Positions 46,008 to 54,990 are shown, counted from the stretch's first letter. The stretch is 64,000 nucleotides of DNA from Salinicola salarius (GCF_003206135.1 NZ_PZJT01000024.1:1-64000), one strand, 5' to 3'. The notes: generated by a model not told the origin, from the sequence alone. Made by a program: numbers and translations.

Positions 46008-46045
46008 AAAGCGCCCACGCCATCGAGGATGGCGTGGGCGCTTTT
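46008..46045. terminator. Bidirectional rho-independent terminator
   Basis: A 17-bp perfect stem (arms at 46008-46024 and 46028-46044, loop GAG) bounded by A-run and T-run ends serves both the tctA transcript and, from the other strand, ribH. Confidence 0.92.
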
Positions 46046-46063
46046 CATCGGGATGACGAACGA

Positions 46064-46561
46064 TCAATCGGCGCTGAGCTTGCGCACCTGATTGAGGTTT
46101 TCCATCGTCGTCAGACACGCCTCGGCCGCTTCGCGCCCCTTGGTCAGGAAGTGCTGCTGGAAGAAGGCGGCATGCGCCTCGTGCTCATGGAAGTGATGCG
46201 GCGTCAGCACGGCGGAGAGCACCGGCACTTCCTGCTCGATCTGCAGCGACATCAGTGCGTCGATCACCGCGGTGGAGACGAAGTCGTGACGATAGATGCC
46301 GCCGTCGACGACGAACCCGGAGGCGACGATGGCGGCGTAACGGCCGCTCTTGGCCAGCAGTTTGGCCTGCAGCGGGATCTCGAACACACCGGGAACGGTG
46401 AAGGTATCGACCTGTTCCACGGAGAAACCGCGCTCGGCGACGGCATCCAAGAAGGCACTGTGGCAGTTGCCGACGATATCGCCGTGCCAGTCGGCGCGAA
46501 TGAAGGCGATGCGTTGCGACAGCGTCTGGGAGGAGAGCTGCGGCGGATAGGGCTGATTCAT
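46064..46561 (-). CDS. ribH: 6,7-dimethyl-8-ribityllumazine synthase, RibH2 type
   Basis: A 165-residue lumazine synthase, the penultimate riboflavin enzyme. Features: RIAFIRADWHGDIVGNCHSA at the N-terminus (the W-H-D-I-V of the RibH2 subgroup), TVPGVFEIPLQAKLLA, VVDGGIYRHDFVS, and TPHHFHEHEAHAAFFQQHFL with the catalytic His. RibH2 enzymes form decamers in rhizobia and Brucella. The gene is alone; its long leader holds an FMN riboswitch, so synthesis is expected to fall when FMN is high. Confidence 0.92.
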   Translation of the reverse strand: MNQPYPPQLSSQTLSQRIAFIRADWHGDIVGNCHSAFLDAVAERGFSVEQVDTFTVPGVFEIPLQAKLLAKSGRYAAIVASGFVVDGGIYRHDFVSTAVIDALMSLQIEQEVPVLSAVLTPHHFHEHEAHAAFFQQHFLTKGREAAEACLTTMENLNQVRKLSAD

Positions 46562-46714
46562 GGTCGTTTCCTATTCAGATGACCGAGGTCACGTTAACCA
46601 GAATCAGGGCTGCGGATCCGCTTGGAAATCACGGGAGGCGGTTGGCATGGGCGTGAATTGGTGAAAATCACCGATAGCCACGCAAGGCTGACCGAGTCGT
46701 CGTAGCAAGTGGAA

Positions 46715-46875
46715 CCGTTCTCTTTCATCCGGACTGTGACCGTCGGCTTCGGAATCTCACCGAATCTGCTGACCTTGATGGCGCTAGCCATCAAGCGCTC
46801 GCGGGCTGAGAGGCTGGCGTGTCTTTTCACGCCGCATCATTACCGCCGGTGGGGACTTTCACCCCGCCCTGAGAA
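46715..46875 (-). promoter_or_regulatory. FMN riboswitch (RFN element) of ribH
   Basis: Read on the minus strand, the conserved RFN blocks follow in order: TTCTCAGGGCGGGGTGAAAG, TCCCCACCGGCGGTAATGAT, AGCCCGCGAGCG, GGTCAGCAGATTCGGTGAGA, then TTCCGAAGCCGACGGTCACA and GTCCGGATGAAAGAGAACGG. It starts 314 bases before the ribH ATG. Binding of FMN would reduce expression, by termination or translation block in the remaining leader. Confidence 0.96.
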
Positions 46876-47028
46876 CCGATTGCGGCGAACCGCAATCCGT
46901 CGATAGTCTACGCCGTTCCTGGCCCGCGAGAAAGCCGGAGTCGAGGACGCTTGTGGTATCGTGAGGCGGCCAAGCCGAGCCGGATTCGACCTTTCAGAAT
47001 TCGATTTTCTCAAAACATGGAAGCGTGC

Positions 47029-48015
47029 ATGAACGAGCGCAACGAAAACGCCGATATCGCCCTGATGACGGAAATTGCCACCCTCTATTACACCGAGGGG
47101 GAAACGCAGGAGGTCATCGCCAATCGGCTGGGGATCTCTCGCGTCAAGGCGGGGCGGTTGCTCAAGCGCGCGCAGGCCGAAGGGATCGTCGACGTTCGGG
47201 TTCGCCAGCATCCGGCGGTCAGCGCGGAAATCGAGCAGGCGCTCAAGCGGCGTTTCGGCATCAAGCGCGCCTTGATCGCCCTCGATCACGCCGATGCCGA
47301 CGTCCAGCGGGCCAACGTGGCCAGCCTGGTGGCCGACCATCTCTCGCGGCAGTTGAGCGACGGGGCGATCGTCGCCGTCGGCATGGGTCGCAACGTCGGC
47401 GCGGTGGCGGACAACGTCTTCGAGCAGGGCCAGCGCCAGTGTTCCTTCGTCTGCGCCATCGGGGGATCGGTGCGGGCCGGGGAGTACATGAACCCGGACC
47501 ATATCTGCCGACGGCTGGCGATCAAGTTCGGCGGCGACAGCGAAACGCTCTACGCCCCGGCCCTGGTGCAGAATCTCGAACTGCGCGATGCGATGTACGA
47601 GAACCCGACCATTCGTCAGACGCTGGATCGTGCCCGGCGCGCCGATCTCGCCCTGATCGGCATCGGCGATCTCAGCGAGAACAGCAACATGGTGCGCATG
47701 GGCTGGTTCACGCCACAGGAGACCGCCGAGGCGCGGCTTTCCGGTACCGTCGGCGACATGATGGGTTACGACTTCATCGATATCTACGGCCGTCCGTCGC
47801 TGACGCCGATGCAGGGCCGCGTGATCGGCCTGACGATCACCGATCTGGCGCGGATCCCCGATGTCATCGCCATCGCCGCCGAGAACACCAAGGCCGCCGG
47901 CATTCTCGGGGCGCTGCGCACCGGCGTGATCGATACGCTGGCGACCAGCGTCACCAATGCGCACACGATTCTGCGCCTGGATGAAGCGACGCGGGTCGAC
48001 GACGAGCCAGCCTGA
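47029..48015 (+). CDS. SorC/DeoR-type sugar-responsive regulator (EryD-like)
   Basis: A 328-residue regulator: N-terminal helix-turn-helix (LMTEIATLYYTEGETQEVIA, then NRLGISRVKAGRLLKRAQAE) and a sugar-phosphate-binding domain (VAVGMGRNVGAVADNV near residue 120, RRADLALIGIGDLSE, VGDMMGYDFID). The same protein class controls erythritol genes in Brucella and rhizobia (EryD) and polyol loci elsewhere. ATG 47029 has a GGAAGC site nearby; an in-frame ATG 12 bases earlier is possible. It is at the edge of the polyol locus and convergent with tkt. Likely targets are the CATATG palindromes near 53.0-53.9 kb. Confidence 0.88.
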   Translation: MNERNENADIALMTEIATLYYTEGETQEVIANRLGISRVKAGRLLKRAQAEGIVDVRVRQHPAVSAEIEQALKRRFGIKRALIALDHADADVQRANVASLVADHLSRQLSDGAIVAVGMGRNVGAVADNVFEQGQRQCSFVCAIGGSVRAGEYMNPDHICRRLAIKFGGDSETLYAPALVQNLELRDAMYENPTIRQTLDRARRADLALIGIGDLSENSNMVRMGWFTPQETAEARLSGTVGDMMGYDFIDIYGRPSLTPMQGRVIGLTITDLARIPDVIAIAAENTKAAGILGALRTGVIDTLATSVTNAHTILRLDEATRVDDEPA

Positions 48016-48059
48016 TCGCCACGACGCGCGACCCGTCGTGTAACGGATTCGCCAACGAA

Positions 48060-48086
48060 AAACGCCCGGCCAAAGGCCGGGCGTTT
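48060..48086. terminator. Bidirectional terminator between the SorC gene and tkt
   Basis: AAACGCCCGGCC and GGCCGGGCGTTT pair with an AAA loop, A/T-rich on both sides. It serves two convergent genes. Confidence 0.93.
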
Positions 48087-48137
48087 CATTGCTTGCTTCA
48101 ACGTACGATCTTCAACGTGCGATCGAGAGGCTGACGA

Positions 48138-50132
48138 TCAACCCAGCAGCTTCTCGGCGCGAGTGACGACGTTGTCGACGGTGAAGCCGAAGTGCTTGAA
48201 CAGATCGCCGGCCTTGCCTGATTCGCCGTAGGTCGTCATGCCGATGACGTCGCCGTCGAGACCGACGTACTTGTACCAGGTCGACGGGATCGCGGCTTCC
48301 ACCGCCAGTCGTGCGCGTACCGAGCGCGGCAGCACGGACTCGCGATAGCTCTCGTCCTGCTCGTCGAAGGCGCTGGTGCACGGCATGGAAACCACACGAA
48401 CCTTCTTGCCCTTGCCTTCGAGTTCCTTGGCGGCGTCCATTGCCAAGCCGACTTCGGAGCCGGTAGCGATCAGGATCAGCTCCGGCTGGCCGCCCTCGGC
48501 ATCTTTCAGCACATAGCCGCCGCGGCGAATGTTCTTCAGCTGAGCCTCGTCACGCGACTGCGCCGGCAAATCCTGACGCGAGAAGATCAGCGCGGTCGGC
48601 CCGGTCTCGCGCTTCAGACCCTCGACCCATGCCGCGGTGGTTTCGGTGGCATCGCACGGGCGCCAGGTCGCCAGACCCGGCAGGTTGCGCAGGTCGGCCA
48701 GCTGTTCGACCGGCTGGTGCGTCGGGCCATCTTCGCCCAGACCGATGGAGTCGTGGGTGAAGACGTGGATGATGCGGGTGTGCGACAGCGAGGACATCCG
48801 CACGGCGTTGTGCATGTACTCCATGAAGACCAGGAAGGTGGCGTCATAGGGGATGAAGCCGCCGTGGGTCGCGATACCGTTGGCGATTGCGCCCATGCCG
48901 AACTCGCGCACGCCGTAGTGCAGGTAGCCGCCGTTGAAGTCTTCCTTGGTGATCGCCTTGGCGCCTTTCCACAGGGTCAGATTGGACGGTGCCAGGTCGG
49001 CGCTGCCGCCGAACAGTTCGGGCAGGTTCGGCCCCAGCTCGTTGAGCACGCCCAGCGAGGCCTTGCGGGAAGCGGTGGTCTCGGCCTTTTCCTGAGCAGC
49101 CTTGATCAGAGCATCACCGTCGAAGCCGGCCGGCAGTTCACCGTTGTAGCGGCGCTTGAGCTCCTTGGCGAGTTCCGGATGCGCCTTTTCATAGGCGGCC
49201 AGCTTCTCGTCGTATTCCGCTTCGAGCTTGCGGCCCTTGTCGCGGGCGTCCCACGCCTGGTAGTACTCGTCGGGGATCTGGAACGCGGGGTATTCCCAGC
49301 CCAGTTCCTTGCGCGCGGCCGCGACTTCGTCTTCACCCAGGGCGGCGCCGTGGCTCTCTTCCTTGCCGGCCTTGTTGGGCGAGCCGAAGCCGATCACGGT
49401 CTTGCAGATGATCAGCGTGGGCTTGTCGGTGACGCGCTTGGCTTCCTCGATCGCCTTGTTGATCTGCTCAGCGTCGTGGCCGTCGACATCACGGATCACG
49501 TGCCAGTGGTAGGCCTCGAAGCGCTTGCCGGTATCGTCGGTGAACCAGCCCTCGACTTCGCCGTCGATGGAGATGCCGTTGTCATCGTAGAACACGACCA
49601 GGTTGCCCAGGCCGAGCGTACCGGCCAGCGAGCAAGCTTCGTGGCTGATGCCTTCCATCAGACAGCCGTCGCCGGCAAAGACCCATACGCGGTGATCGAC
49701 GATCTCGTGACCGTCGCGGTTGAACTGCGCGGCCAGCGTGCGTTCGGCGATGGCCATGCCGACACCGTTGGCCAGACCCTGGCCGAGCGGACCGGTAGTG
49801 GTCTCGATGCCGCGGGTGTAACCGTGCTCCGGGTGGCCGGGCGTCTTCGAGCCCAGCTGGCGGAAGTTTTCGAGCTCCTTCATCGGCAGGTCGTAACCGG
49901 TCAGATGAAGCAGCGAATAGTGCAGCATCGAGCCGTGACCGTTGGAGAGAATGAAACGGTCGCGATCTTCCCAGTCCGGGTTGGCCGGGTTGTGCTTGAG
50001 ATGGTCGTTCCACAGGACTTCCGCGATATCGGCCATGCCCATCGGCATGCCGGGATGGCCGGAGTTGGCCTTCTGCACGGCGTCCATGGAAAGCGCGCGG
50101 ATAGCGTTGGCTAGCTGACGACGAGATGGCAT
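48138..50132 (-). CDS. tkt: Transketolase
   Basis: A 664-residue thiamine-diphosphate enzyme moving two-carbon units (xylulose 5-phosphate + erythrose 4-phosphate to fructose 6-phosphate + glyceraldehyde 3-phosphate). Signatures: RALSMDAVQKANSGHPGMPM at residue 12, RFILSNGHGSMLHYSLLHL, the ThDP motif GDGCLMEGISHEA and the acceptor-binding THDSIGLGEDGPTHQPVEQL near 470. It lies 74 bases after the TIM-like isomerase on the same strand, last of kinase-isomerase-tkt. The locus produces erythrose 4-phosphate, the direct substrate, so its placement looks functional. It may also be the housekeeping copy. Confidence 0.95.
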   Translation of the reverse strand: MPSRRQLANAIRALSMDAVQKANSGHPGMPMGMADIAEVLWNDHLKHNPANPDWEDRDRFILSNGHGSMLHYSLLHLTGYDLPMKELENFRQLGSKTPGHPEHGYTRGIETTTGPLGQGLANGVGMAIAERTLAAQFNRDGHEIVDHRVWVFAGDGCLMEGISHEACSLAGTLGLGNLVVFYDDNGISIDGEVEGWFTDDTGKRFEAYHWHVIRDVDGHDAEQINKAIEEAKRVTDKPTLIICKTVIGFGSPNKAGKEESHGAALGEDEVAAARKELGWEYPAFQIPDEYYQAWDARDKGRKLEAEYDEKLAAYEKAHPELAKELKRRYNGELPAGFDGDALIKAAQEKAETTASRKASLGVLNELGPNLPELFGGSADLAPSNLTLWKGAKAITKEDFNGGYLHYGVREFGMGAIANGIATHGGFIPYDATFLVFMEYMHNAVRMSSLSHTRIIHVFTHDSIGLGEDGPTHQPVEQLADLRNLPGLATWRPCDATETTAAWVEGLKRETGPTALIFSRQDLPAQSRDEAQLKNIRRGGYVLKDAEGGQPELILIATGSEVGLAMDAAKELEGKGKKVRVVSMPCTSAFDEQDESYRESVLPRSVRARLAVEAAIPSTWYKYVGLDGDVIGMTTYGESGKAGDLFKHFGFTVDNVVTRAEKLLG

Positions 50133-50206
50133 TGGCTTTCGGATCCCCTGGGTTGTCAATGAATGATGGTCGTAAATGGATGATGGAGCGAGACGCGATC
50201 TGGCGC

Positions 50207-50974
50207 TCAATTCGACTTAAGCAGCGAGGCTTCGTTCACGATCGCCTCGAATGCGGCTGGATCATGTGCGAACCGCCCCAGAAACAGCCCGTCGACCTGT
50301 CCTGCCAGCCGAGTCAACAGGTCGGGGCCGGCACTGCCGCCATAGATCACGCTGGCTGAAGGATGCGCGCCCAGATGCTCGCGCAACCCCTGGCAGACTG
50401 CCGCAATGTGCGCAAGCGATGCCGGTTGTGCTGCACCGATGGCCCAGTGAGGCTCGTAGGCGATCACCAGTGGCTGAGACCGCTGCGCGGGCGTCGCCAA
50501 CGACAGCGCCGAATCGATCTGGTCACGGCAGTCGGCAACGGCATCCAACGGATCGCCACGGTCAGACTCGCCGATGCACAGCACCGGTATCAAGTCATGC
50601 GCCAGAGCCACCTGGGTCTTGGCGGCGATGATATCGGCATCTTCCCCGAACAGGCGTCGCCGTTCGGCGTGGCCGATCTCGACGTAGCGGCATCCCATTT
50701 CGGCCAGCATGGCCCCGCTCACCTCGCCAGTATAAGCACCGTGCGGCGACTGATACAGGTTTTGGCCGCCGACACCGACGGGCGTACCGGCAAAACATTC
50801 GAGGACCGGGGGCAGGGCGGGGAAGCTGGGCAGCACGAACAGCGCCACCCGGCCGTCCTGAACGGCCGGGTGGCGAGAAAGGTTATCGGCGACCTGGCGG
50901 CACCAGGTCACCGTCTGGGCGTAGCCGAAATACATCTTGAAGCTGATGCCCAGCGTGATCGGAGGCTTTGCCAT
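50207..50974 (-). CDS. TIM-like tetrulose-phosphate isomerase (LerI/EryH type)
   Basis: A 255-residue triose-phosphate-isomerase homologue with all catalytic residues: Lys13 in GISFKMYFG, His102 in EIGHAERRR, Glu174 in AYEPHWAIG, and a phosphate loop YGGSAGPDL. It is more similar to LerI/EryH (TpiA2) than to housekeeping TpiA, as shown by ISFKMYFG and the extended YEPHWAIGAAQPAS. Established relatives isomerise L-erythrulose 1-phosphate or D-3-tetrulose 4-phosphate to D-erythrulose 4-phosphate. It follows the DhaK-DhaL kinase gene and precedes tkt. Confidence 0.85.
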   Translation of the reverse strand: MAKPPITLGISFKMYFGYAQTVTWCRQVADNLSRHPAVQDGRVALFVLPSFPALPPVLECFAGTPVGVGGQNLYQSPHGAYTGEVSGAMLAEMGCRYVEIGHAERRRLFGEDADIIAAKTQVALAHDLIPVLCIGESDRGDPLDAVADCRDQIDSALSLATPAQRSQPLVIAYEPHWAIGAAQPASLAHIAAVCQGLREHLGAHPSASVIYGGSAGPDLLTRLAGQVDGLFLGRFAHDPAAFEAIVNEASLLKSN

Positions 50975-51043
50975 GAGGTTATCGAGTCGCTCCTTGATTC
51001 GTCGCTGATCGGTTCGTCGCCGCCCGGTGCGCTGGCGTCTGGT

Positions 51044-52768
51044 TCAGTGCCGATCGACGACGGGCTGAATGGCGCCGACGATCAGGGACAGCGAGATCGC
51101 CCCCGGATCGGGCGTACCGAGACTCTTCTCGGCCAGCGGCCGTGCGCGGCCCATCTTCGGTTTCATGTCGGCCGTGGCCTGGGCCGCGGAGGCCGAGGCG
51201 TTGACCGCCTTGCGCCAGGCCTGCGGAAAATCGTCGCCGGCAGCGACGGCTCGTTCGAGCGTCTCGCTGAACGGTACCAGCGCATCGACCAGCGTCTTGT
51301 CGCCGAGCCTGGCCTTGCCGAAGGTCATGACGTCTTCTCTGGCCTTGGTGATCCCCTGCGCATAGCGCTCCGGGGTCGGCTCGTCTTCGTCGCCGAGCGT
51401 CACGCTCAGGGCGTTGAGCATGACGCCCCAGATGGCGCCGGAGGTGCCGCCCGCGCGATCCGCCCAGGCTTCTGCCGCCAAGCGTAGCAGAGTGCCGGCG
51501 CCAGCGTTGCGGCTGACGGCGTCTTCTGCGGCCAGTTCGGCCGCGACGGCGCCGCGCTGCATGCCGATGCCGTGATCACCGTCTCCGGCGATGGCGTCGA
51601 GTCGACCCAACTGCTCGGCCTTCTGGTCGATGAGCTTGCGCGTCGCGCTCAAGGCCTGGTAGAGGCAGCGAGCGGCGGCGATCGATACCTCGCTCGCGGG
51701 CGGGATGGCGTCGGCATCGGGGATGTCCAGCTCGGAAGCATCGATCGGTGGCGCGGCTTCGAGACTGCCCTTGCGATAGGCCGGGGCATCCGCCGGCGCT
51801 TTCCACAGCCGCTCCAGTTCCTCGTCGAGCCAGAACAGGGTCAGCGAGGCGCCGGCCATGTCGAGACTGGTCACCAGCTCGCCCACTTCCGGCTCGACGA
51901 TCTCCAGGCCGGCTTCCGTCAGCAATTGATTGACCCGACGATAGACCACGAACAGCTCTTCGTACTTGATCGACCCCAGGCCGTTGAGCAGTACCGAAGC
52001 TCGAGCCCCCTTGACGCTGTCGATGCCATCGGGAATCTCTTCCATCAGGTGAGAAACGAGCAGTTCCGCCAGCGCATCGGCAGTGGGTACATCCTGTTCG
52101 CTGATGCCCGGCTCGCCGTGGATGCCCAGCCCGACCGCCATCTTGCCCGCTGGCACATGGAACAGTGCATCCTTCGCCCCCGGCAGCGTACAGCCATCGA
52201 ATGCCACGCCCATCGAGCGCGTGCGGAAATTGGCCGCGCGCGAGACGCGAACCACCTCCTCGAGGGAATAACCGGCCTCGGCCGCTGCTGCCGCGACCTT
52301 GAACACGGTCAGGTCACCGGCGATCCCGCGGCGTTTGTGAATCTCTTCCTGGTCTGCGCTGGAAACATCGTCGATGACGGCGACGATCTCGCAGGGAATG
52401 CCTTCGCGAATCAGGCGTTCCCGTGCCTGGCCGAAGTGAAGGACGTCACCGGCGTAGTTGCCGAAACTGAGCAGCACCCCGGCGCCGTTGTTGGCTGCCT
52501 TGCAGACGTTGTAGACCTGCTGCGCCGACGGCGAGGCGAACAGGTTGCCCATCACCGCGCCGTGGGCCAGGCCCTGGCCGACCAGCCCGGCGAAAGCGGG
52601 GTAGTGTCCCGATCCGCCACCGATCACGACTGCCACGGTGCCCGGCTTGCTGCGCGTACTGCGAATGACGCCGCCAGGAACCTGACAGACGCGTTGCGCG
52701 TGCGCCGCGACGAAGCCTTCGGTCGCTTCGTCGACGAAATTCACTGGGTCGTTGTAAAGGCGTGTCAT
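51044..52768 (-). CDS. DhaK-DhaL fusion kinase, probable L-erythrulose kinase
   Basis: A 574-residue ATP-dependent ketose kinase. The N-terminal DhaK domain has the substrate loops GGGSGHYPAFAG and NYAGDVLHFG and the hemiaminal-forming His in GLGIHGEPGIS near residue 222. The C-terminal DhaL ATP domain shows AIAGDGDHGIGMQRGA and GGTSGAIWGVML. Dihydroxyacetone kinases share this plan, but in tetritol clusters such a protein (LerK) phosphorylates L-erythrulose on C1. ATG 52768 begins the conserved MTRLYNDPVNFVDE. It heads a three-gene operon with isomerase and tkt. Confidence 0.85.
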   Translation of the reverse strand: MTRLYNDPVNFVDEATEGFVAAHAQRVCQVPGGVIRSTRSKPGTVAVVIGGGSGHYPAFAGLVGQGLAHGAVMGNLFASPSAQQVYNVCKAANNGAGVLLSFGNYAGDVLHFGQARERLIREGIPCEIVAVIDDVSSADQEEIHKRRGIAGDLTVFKVAAAAAEAGYSLEEVVRVSRAANFRTRSMGVAFDGCTLPGAKDALFHVPAGKMAVGLGIHGEPGISEQDVPTADALAELLVSHLMEEIPDGIDSVKGARASVLLNGLGSIKYEELFVVYRRVNQLLTEAGLEIVEPEVGELVTSLDMAGASLTLFWLDEELERLWKAPADAPAYRKGSLEAAPPIDASELDIPDADAIPPASEVSIAAARCLYQALSATRKLIDQKAEQLGRLDAIAGDGDHGIGMQRGAVAAELAAEDAVSRNAGAGTLLRLAAEAWADRAGGTSGAIWGVMLNALSVTLGDEDEPTPERYAQGITKAREDVMTFGKARLGDKTLVDALVPFSETLERAVAAGDDFPQAWRKAVNASASAAQATADMKPKMGRARPLAEKSLGTPDPGAISLSLIVGAIQPVVDRH

Positions 52769-53041
52769 GACCGACGCTCCCACAGGTTGGGTAAATGCCG
52801 CGCTGGAAAGTCCCGCTGTGCTTCGACTTTTCAGCTGTTGAGTATTTGATCCTTTGATGCACATTTGGTTTGTGTGCGGTATGTCGACCATCATAGCGAT
52901 GCCAGAAGGCGAAGGTATGCGACTTTGGTGGGGATGAGGACGCCATTGCGGCGGGTTTTGATACGCTCAAGGAGCGATGACGCCCCTCGCCACCATGGCA
53001 TTCAGGGCCTTTTCGTCCGCTTTTTGCGCTGCCGTGATGAG
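52769..53041. other. Divergent promoter region of the kinase operon and rpiB-like gene
   Basis: The gap contains no gene. Near 52858-52878 TGCACA and TGTGTGC form a loose inverted repeat (GCACA-N7-TGTGTGC), upstream of the kinase; it is weaker than the CATATG palindrome at 53042 and may or may not be a site. Confidence 0.4.
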
Positions 53042-53066
53042 CATATGAATAAAATTTGTTCATATG
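53042..53066. promoter_or_regulatory. Palindromic operator upstream of the rpiB-like gene
   Basis: A 25-base inverted repeat with arms CATATGAATAAA and TTTGTTCATATG (11 of 12 pairs) around one A. It ends 48 bases before the isomerase start. The half-site TGAACATATG recurs at 53628 and in variant form at 53828-53856 upstream of the dehydrogenase gene. The SorC regulator at 47029 is the most likely partner, by neighbourhood. Confidence 0.65.
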
Positions 53067-53114
53067 AGCGGAGTGGGTCTATGATGGCGTCGTCGACTGA
53101 ACAGGAGGCGAGCA

Positions 53115-53576
53115 ATGGCTCAGAAATGGCGGGTAGCGCTGGGATGTGATGAAGCGGCCTACGAGATGAAGCAGGCGATGATCGAGCATGTCAGGTCGCT
53201 GGGGCACGAAGTCGAGGACTTCGGAACCCACGATGCACAGCCGGTTCTTTATCCGGATATCGCCTTCGAAGTGGCGCAAGCCATCGCCGACGGGCGTTTC
53301 GACCGCGGCATCCTGATGTGTGGCACGGGTATCGGCGTGGCGATCTCGGCCAACAAGGTGCCGGGCATCCGGGCGGCCCAGGCGCACGACACCTACTCGG
53401 CAGAGCGGGCGCGCAAGAGTAACGATGCGCAGATCGTCACCATGGGCGCGCGCGTGATCGGCATCGAGCTGGCCAAGACGGTTGCCGAGACGTTCCTGAG
53501 CAGCGAGTTCGACCCGGGTGGGCGATCACAGCCAAAGGTGGACCGGATCGAGGCTTACGAGCGCGATCATCGCTGA
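53115..53576 (+). CDS. RpiB-like isomerase, probable D-erythrulose/erythrose 4-phosphate isomerase (EryI/DerI type)
   Basis: A 153-residue LacA/RpiB-fold isomerase with the catalytic Cys69 in ILMCGTGIGVAISANKVPG and the C-terminal GARVIGIELAKTV. The first substrate loop reads GCDEAAYEMK, where housekeeping RpiB has a D-H pair. Homologues EryI (Brucella) and DerI (Mycobacterium) convert D-erythrulose 4-phosphate to D-erythrose 4-phosphate. It is one gene away from the dehydrogenase and divergent from the kinase-isomerase-tkt operon. The E replacing H is worth noting but is common in such variants. Confidence 0.85.
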   Translation: MAQKWRVALGCDEAAYEMKQAMIEHVRSLGHEVEDFGTHDAQPVLYPDIAFEVAQAIADGRFDRGILMCGTGIGVAISANKVPGIRAAQAHDTYSAERARKSNDAQIVTMGARVIGIELAKTVAETFLSSEFDPGGRSQPKVDRIEAYERDHR

Positions 53577-53594
53577 GCAGGTTTGTTGTGAGGT

Positions 53595-53618
53595 AAGGCG
53601 CCCGGTTGGCGCCTTTTT
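53595..53618 (+). terminator. Rho-independent terminator after the RpiB-like gene
   Basis: GGCGCC-CGGTT-GGCGCC followed by TTTTT, 20 bases past the stop codon. Confidence 0.88.
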
Positions 53619-53627
53619 AGTTTCTTT

Positions 53628-53856
53628 TGAACATATGATCGATTTAGTCTTTTTTTGATCGGCTAATTAGACCTGATATGTTTTGGCATGGTTAAAATTT
53701 AAGCAGTGACTTTAGTCTTATATATTTTACCTGAATATTAATAAGCTATTGTTTTTAAAATAATAAAATTCGTTTTGGCTAAAGTCTTAGAGGCTTGGCT
53801 ATTGATATTCAATGGGTAGGAAAGCTAAAAACATATGACCTAAGTTTGAACATGTG
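53628..53856. promoter_or_regulatory. AT-rich promoter region with repeated CATATG operator half-sites
   Basis: Starts with TGAACATATG (53628-53637) and ends with AAAACATATGA (53828-53838) and TGAACATGTG (53847-53856), direct copies of the half-site of the 53042 palindrome. The 190 bases between are very A/T-rich. It precedes the dehydrogenase and transporter operon and likely drives its inducible expression. Confidence 0.55.
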
Positions 53857-53877
53857 TTTACCCACGGGAGATCTTCC

Positions 53878-54990
53878 ATGAGCGAGTCCACCGCCACGTC
53901 CATGCAAACGGCTTCCACCGGCGATATCCCCAAGACGATGAAGGCGGTGGTCGCCTATGCCCCCGGCGACTATCGCTACGAGGAAGTGCCGGTTCCCGAC
54001 ATCGATGCCAAGGAGATCCTGGTCAAGGTCGAGGGATGCGGTATCTGCGCCGGGGATATCAAGTCCTACGATGGCGCGCCCAGCTTCTGGGGCGACGAGA
54101 CGCAGCCGGCCTATATCAAGGCGCCGATGATCCCCGGTCACGAGTTCATCGGCCGGGTGGTGAAGGTCGGTGACGAGGTCGAGGGGTATGCGGTCGGCGA
54201 CCGCGTGATCTCCGAGCAGATCGTGCCGTGCTGGCAGTGTCGCTTCTGCAATCGCGGCCAGTACTGGATGTGCGAAAAGCACGATCTCTATGGCTTCCAG
54301 AACAACGTGAACGGCGGCATGGCCGAGTACATGAAGTTCACCAAGGAGGCGATCAACTACCACGTTCCCGAGGAACTGCCGCTGGAGAAGGCGATCCTGA
54401 TCGAGCCTTACGCCTGCTCGCTGCATGCGGTGCAGCGCGCCAGGATCGAGCTGGGCGACGTGGTGGTGCTCTCCGGCGCCGGCACCTTGGGCCTCGGCAT
54501 GGTAGGGGCAGCCAAGAAGGCGGGCGCCGAGAAATTGATCGTGCTCGACCTGTTCGATGAACGTCTGGAGCTGGCGAAGCAGTTCGGCGCCGATCTGACG
54601 CTCAACCCCAAGCGCGACGATGTGGTCTCGATCATCAAGGAGATGACCGAAGGCTACGGCTGCGACGTCTACATCGAAGCAACGGGGCATCCGAAATCGG
54701 TGGAGCAAGGGCTGTCGATGATCCGCAAGCTGGGCCGCTTCGTCGAGTTCAGCGTGTTCAAGGACCCGGTCAGCGTCGACTGGAGCATCATCTCCGACCG
54801 CAAGGAGCTCGACGTGCTCGGCTCGCATCTCGGTCCCTACTGCTACCCGCTGGTCATCGAGGGGATCCGCAACGGCGACTTCCCCACCGAGGGCGTCGTC
54901 ACCCACAAGCTACCGCTGGAGAAATACGAGGAAGGCTTCGAGCTCATGAAGAGCGGTTCGAAGTCACTCAAGATCGTACTGATTCCCTGA
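53878..54990 (+). CDS. Zinc-dependent polyol dehydrogenase, probable erythritol/L-threitol dehydrogenase (EltD-like)
   Basis: A 370-residue medium-chain dehydrogenase. The catalytic zinc site (GCGICAGDIKSYDG; GHEFIGRVV with Glu), the structural cysteines (VPCWQCRFCNRGQYWMCEKH) and NAD motif (SGAGTLGLGMVGAAK) are complete. The C-terminus FVEFSVFKDPVSVDWSIISD is shared with the second dehydrogenase at 60467-61573. EltD oxidises erythritol or L-threitol to L-erythrulose. A GGGAG site precedes ATG 53878. It begins the transcript of the DUF2291 gene and the ABC transporter. Confidence 0.85.
   Translation: MSESTATSMQTASTGDIPKTMKAVVAYAPGDYRYEEVPVPDIDAKEILVKVEGCGICAGDIKSYDGAPSFWGDETQPAYIKAPMIPGHEFIGRVVKVGDEVEGYAVGDRVISEQIVPCWQCRFCNRGQYWMCEKHDLYGFQNNVNGGMAEYMKFTKEAINYHVPEELPLEKAILIEPYACSLHAVQRARIELGDVVVLSGAGTLGLGMVGAAKKAGAEKLIVLDLFDERLELAKQFGADLTLNPKRDDVVSIIKEMTEGYGCDVYIEATGHPKSVEQGLSMIRKLGRFVEFSVFKDPVSVDWSIISDRKELDVLGSHLGPYCYPLVIEGIRNGDFPTEGVVTHKLPLEKYEEGFELMKSGSKSLKIVLIP

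Noticed and set aside
48138..50132. Transketolase as dihydroxyacetone synthase or another specialised enzyme
   Set aside because: Length and motifs are those of ordinary transketolase; nothing in the sequence supports a different substrate.
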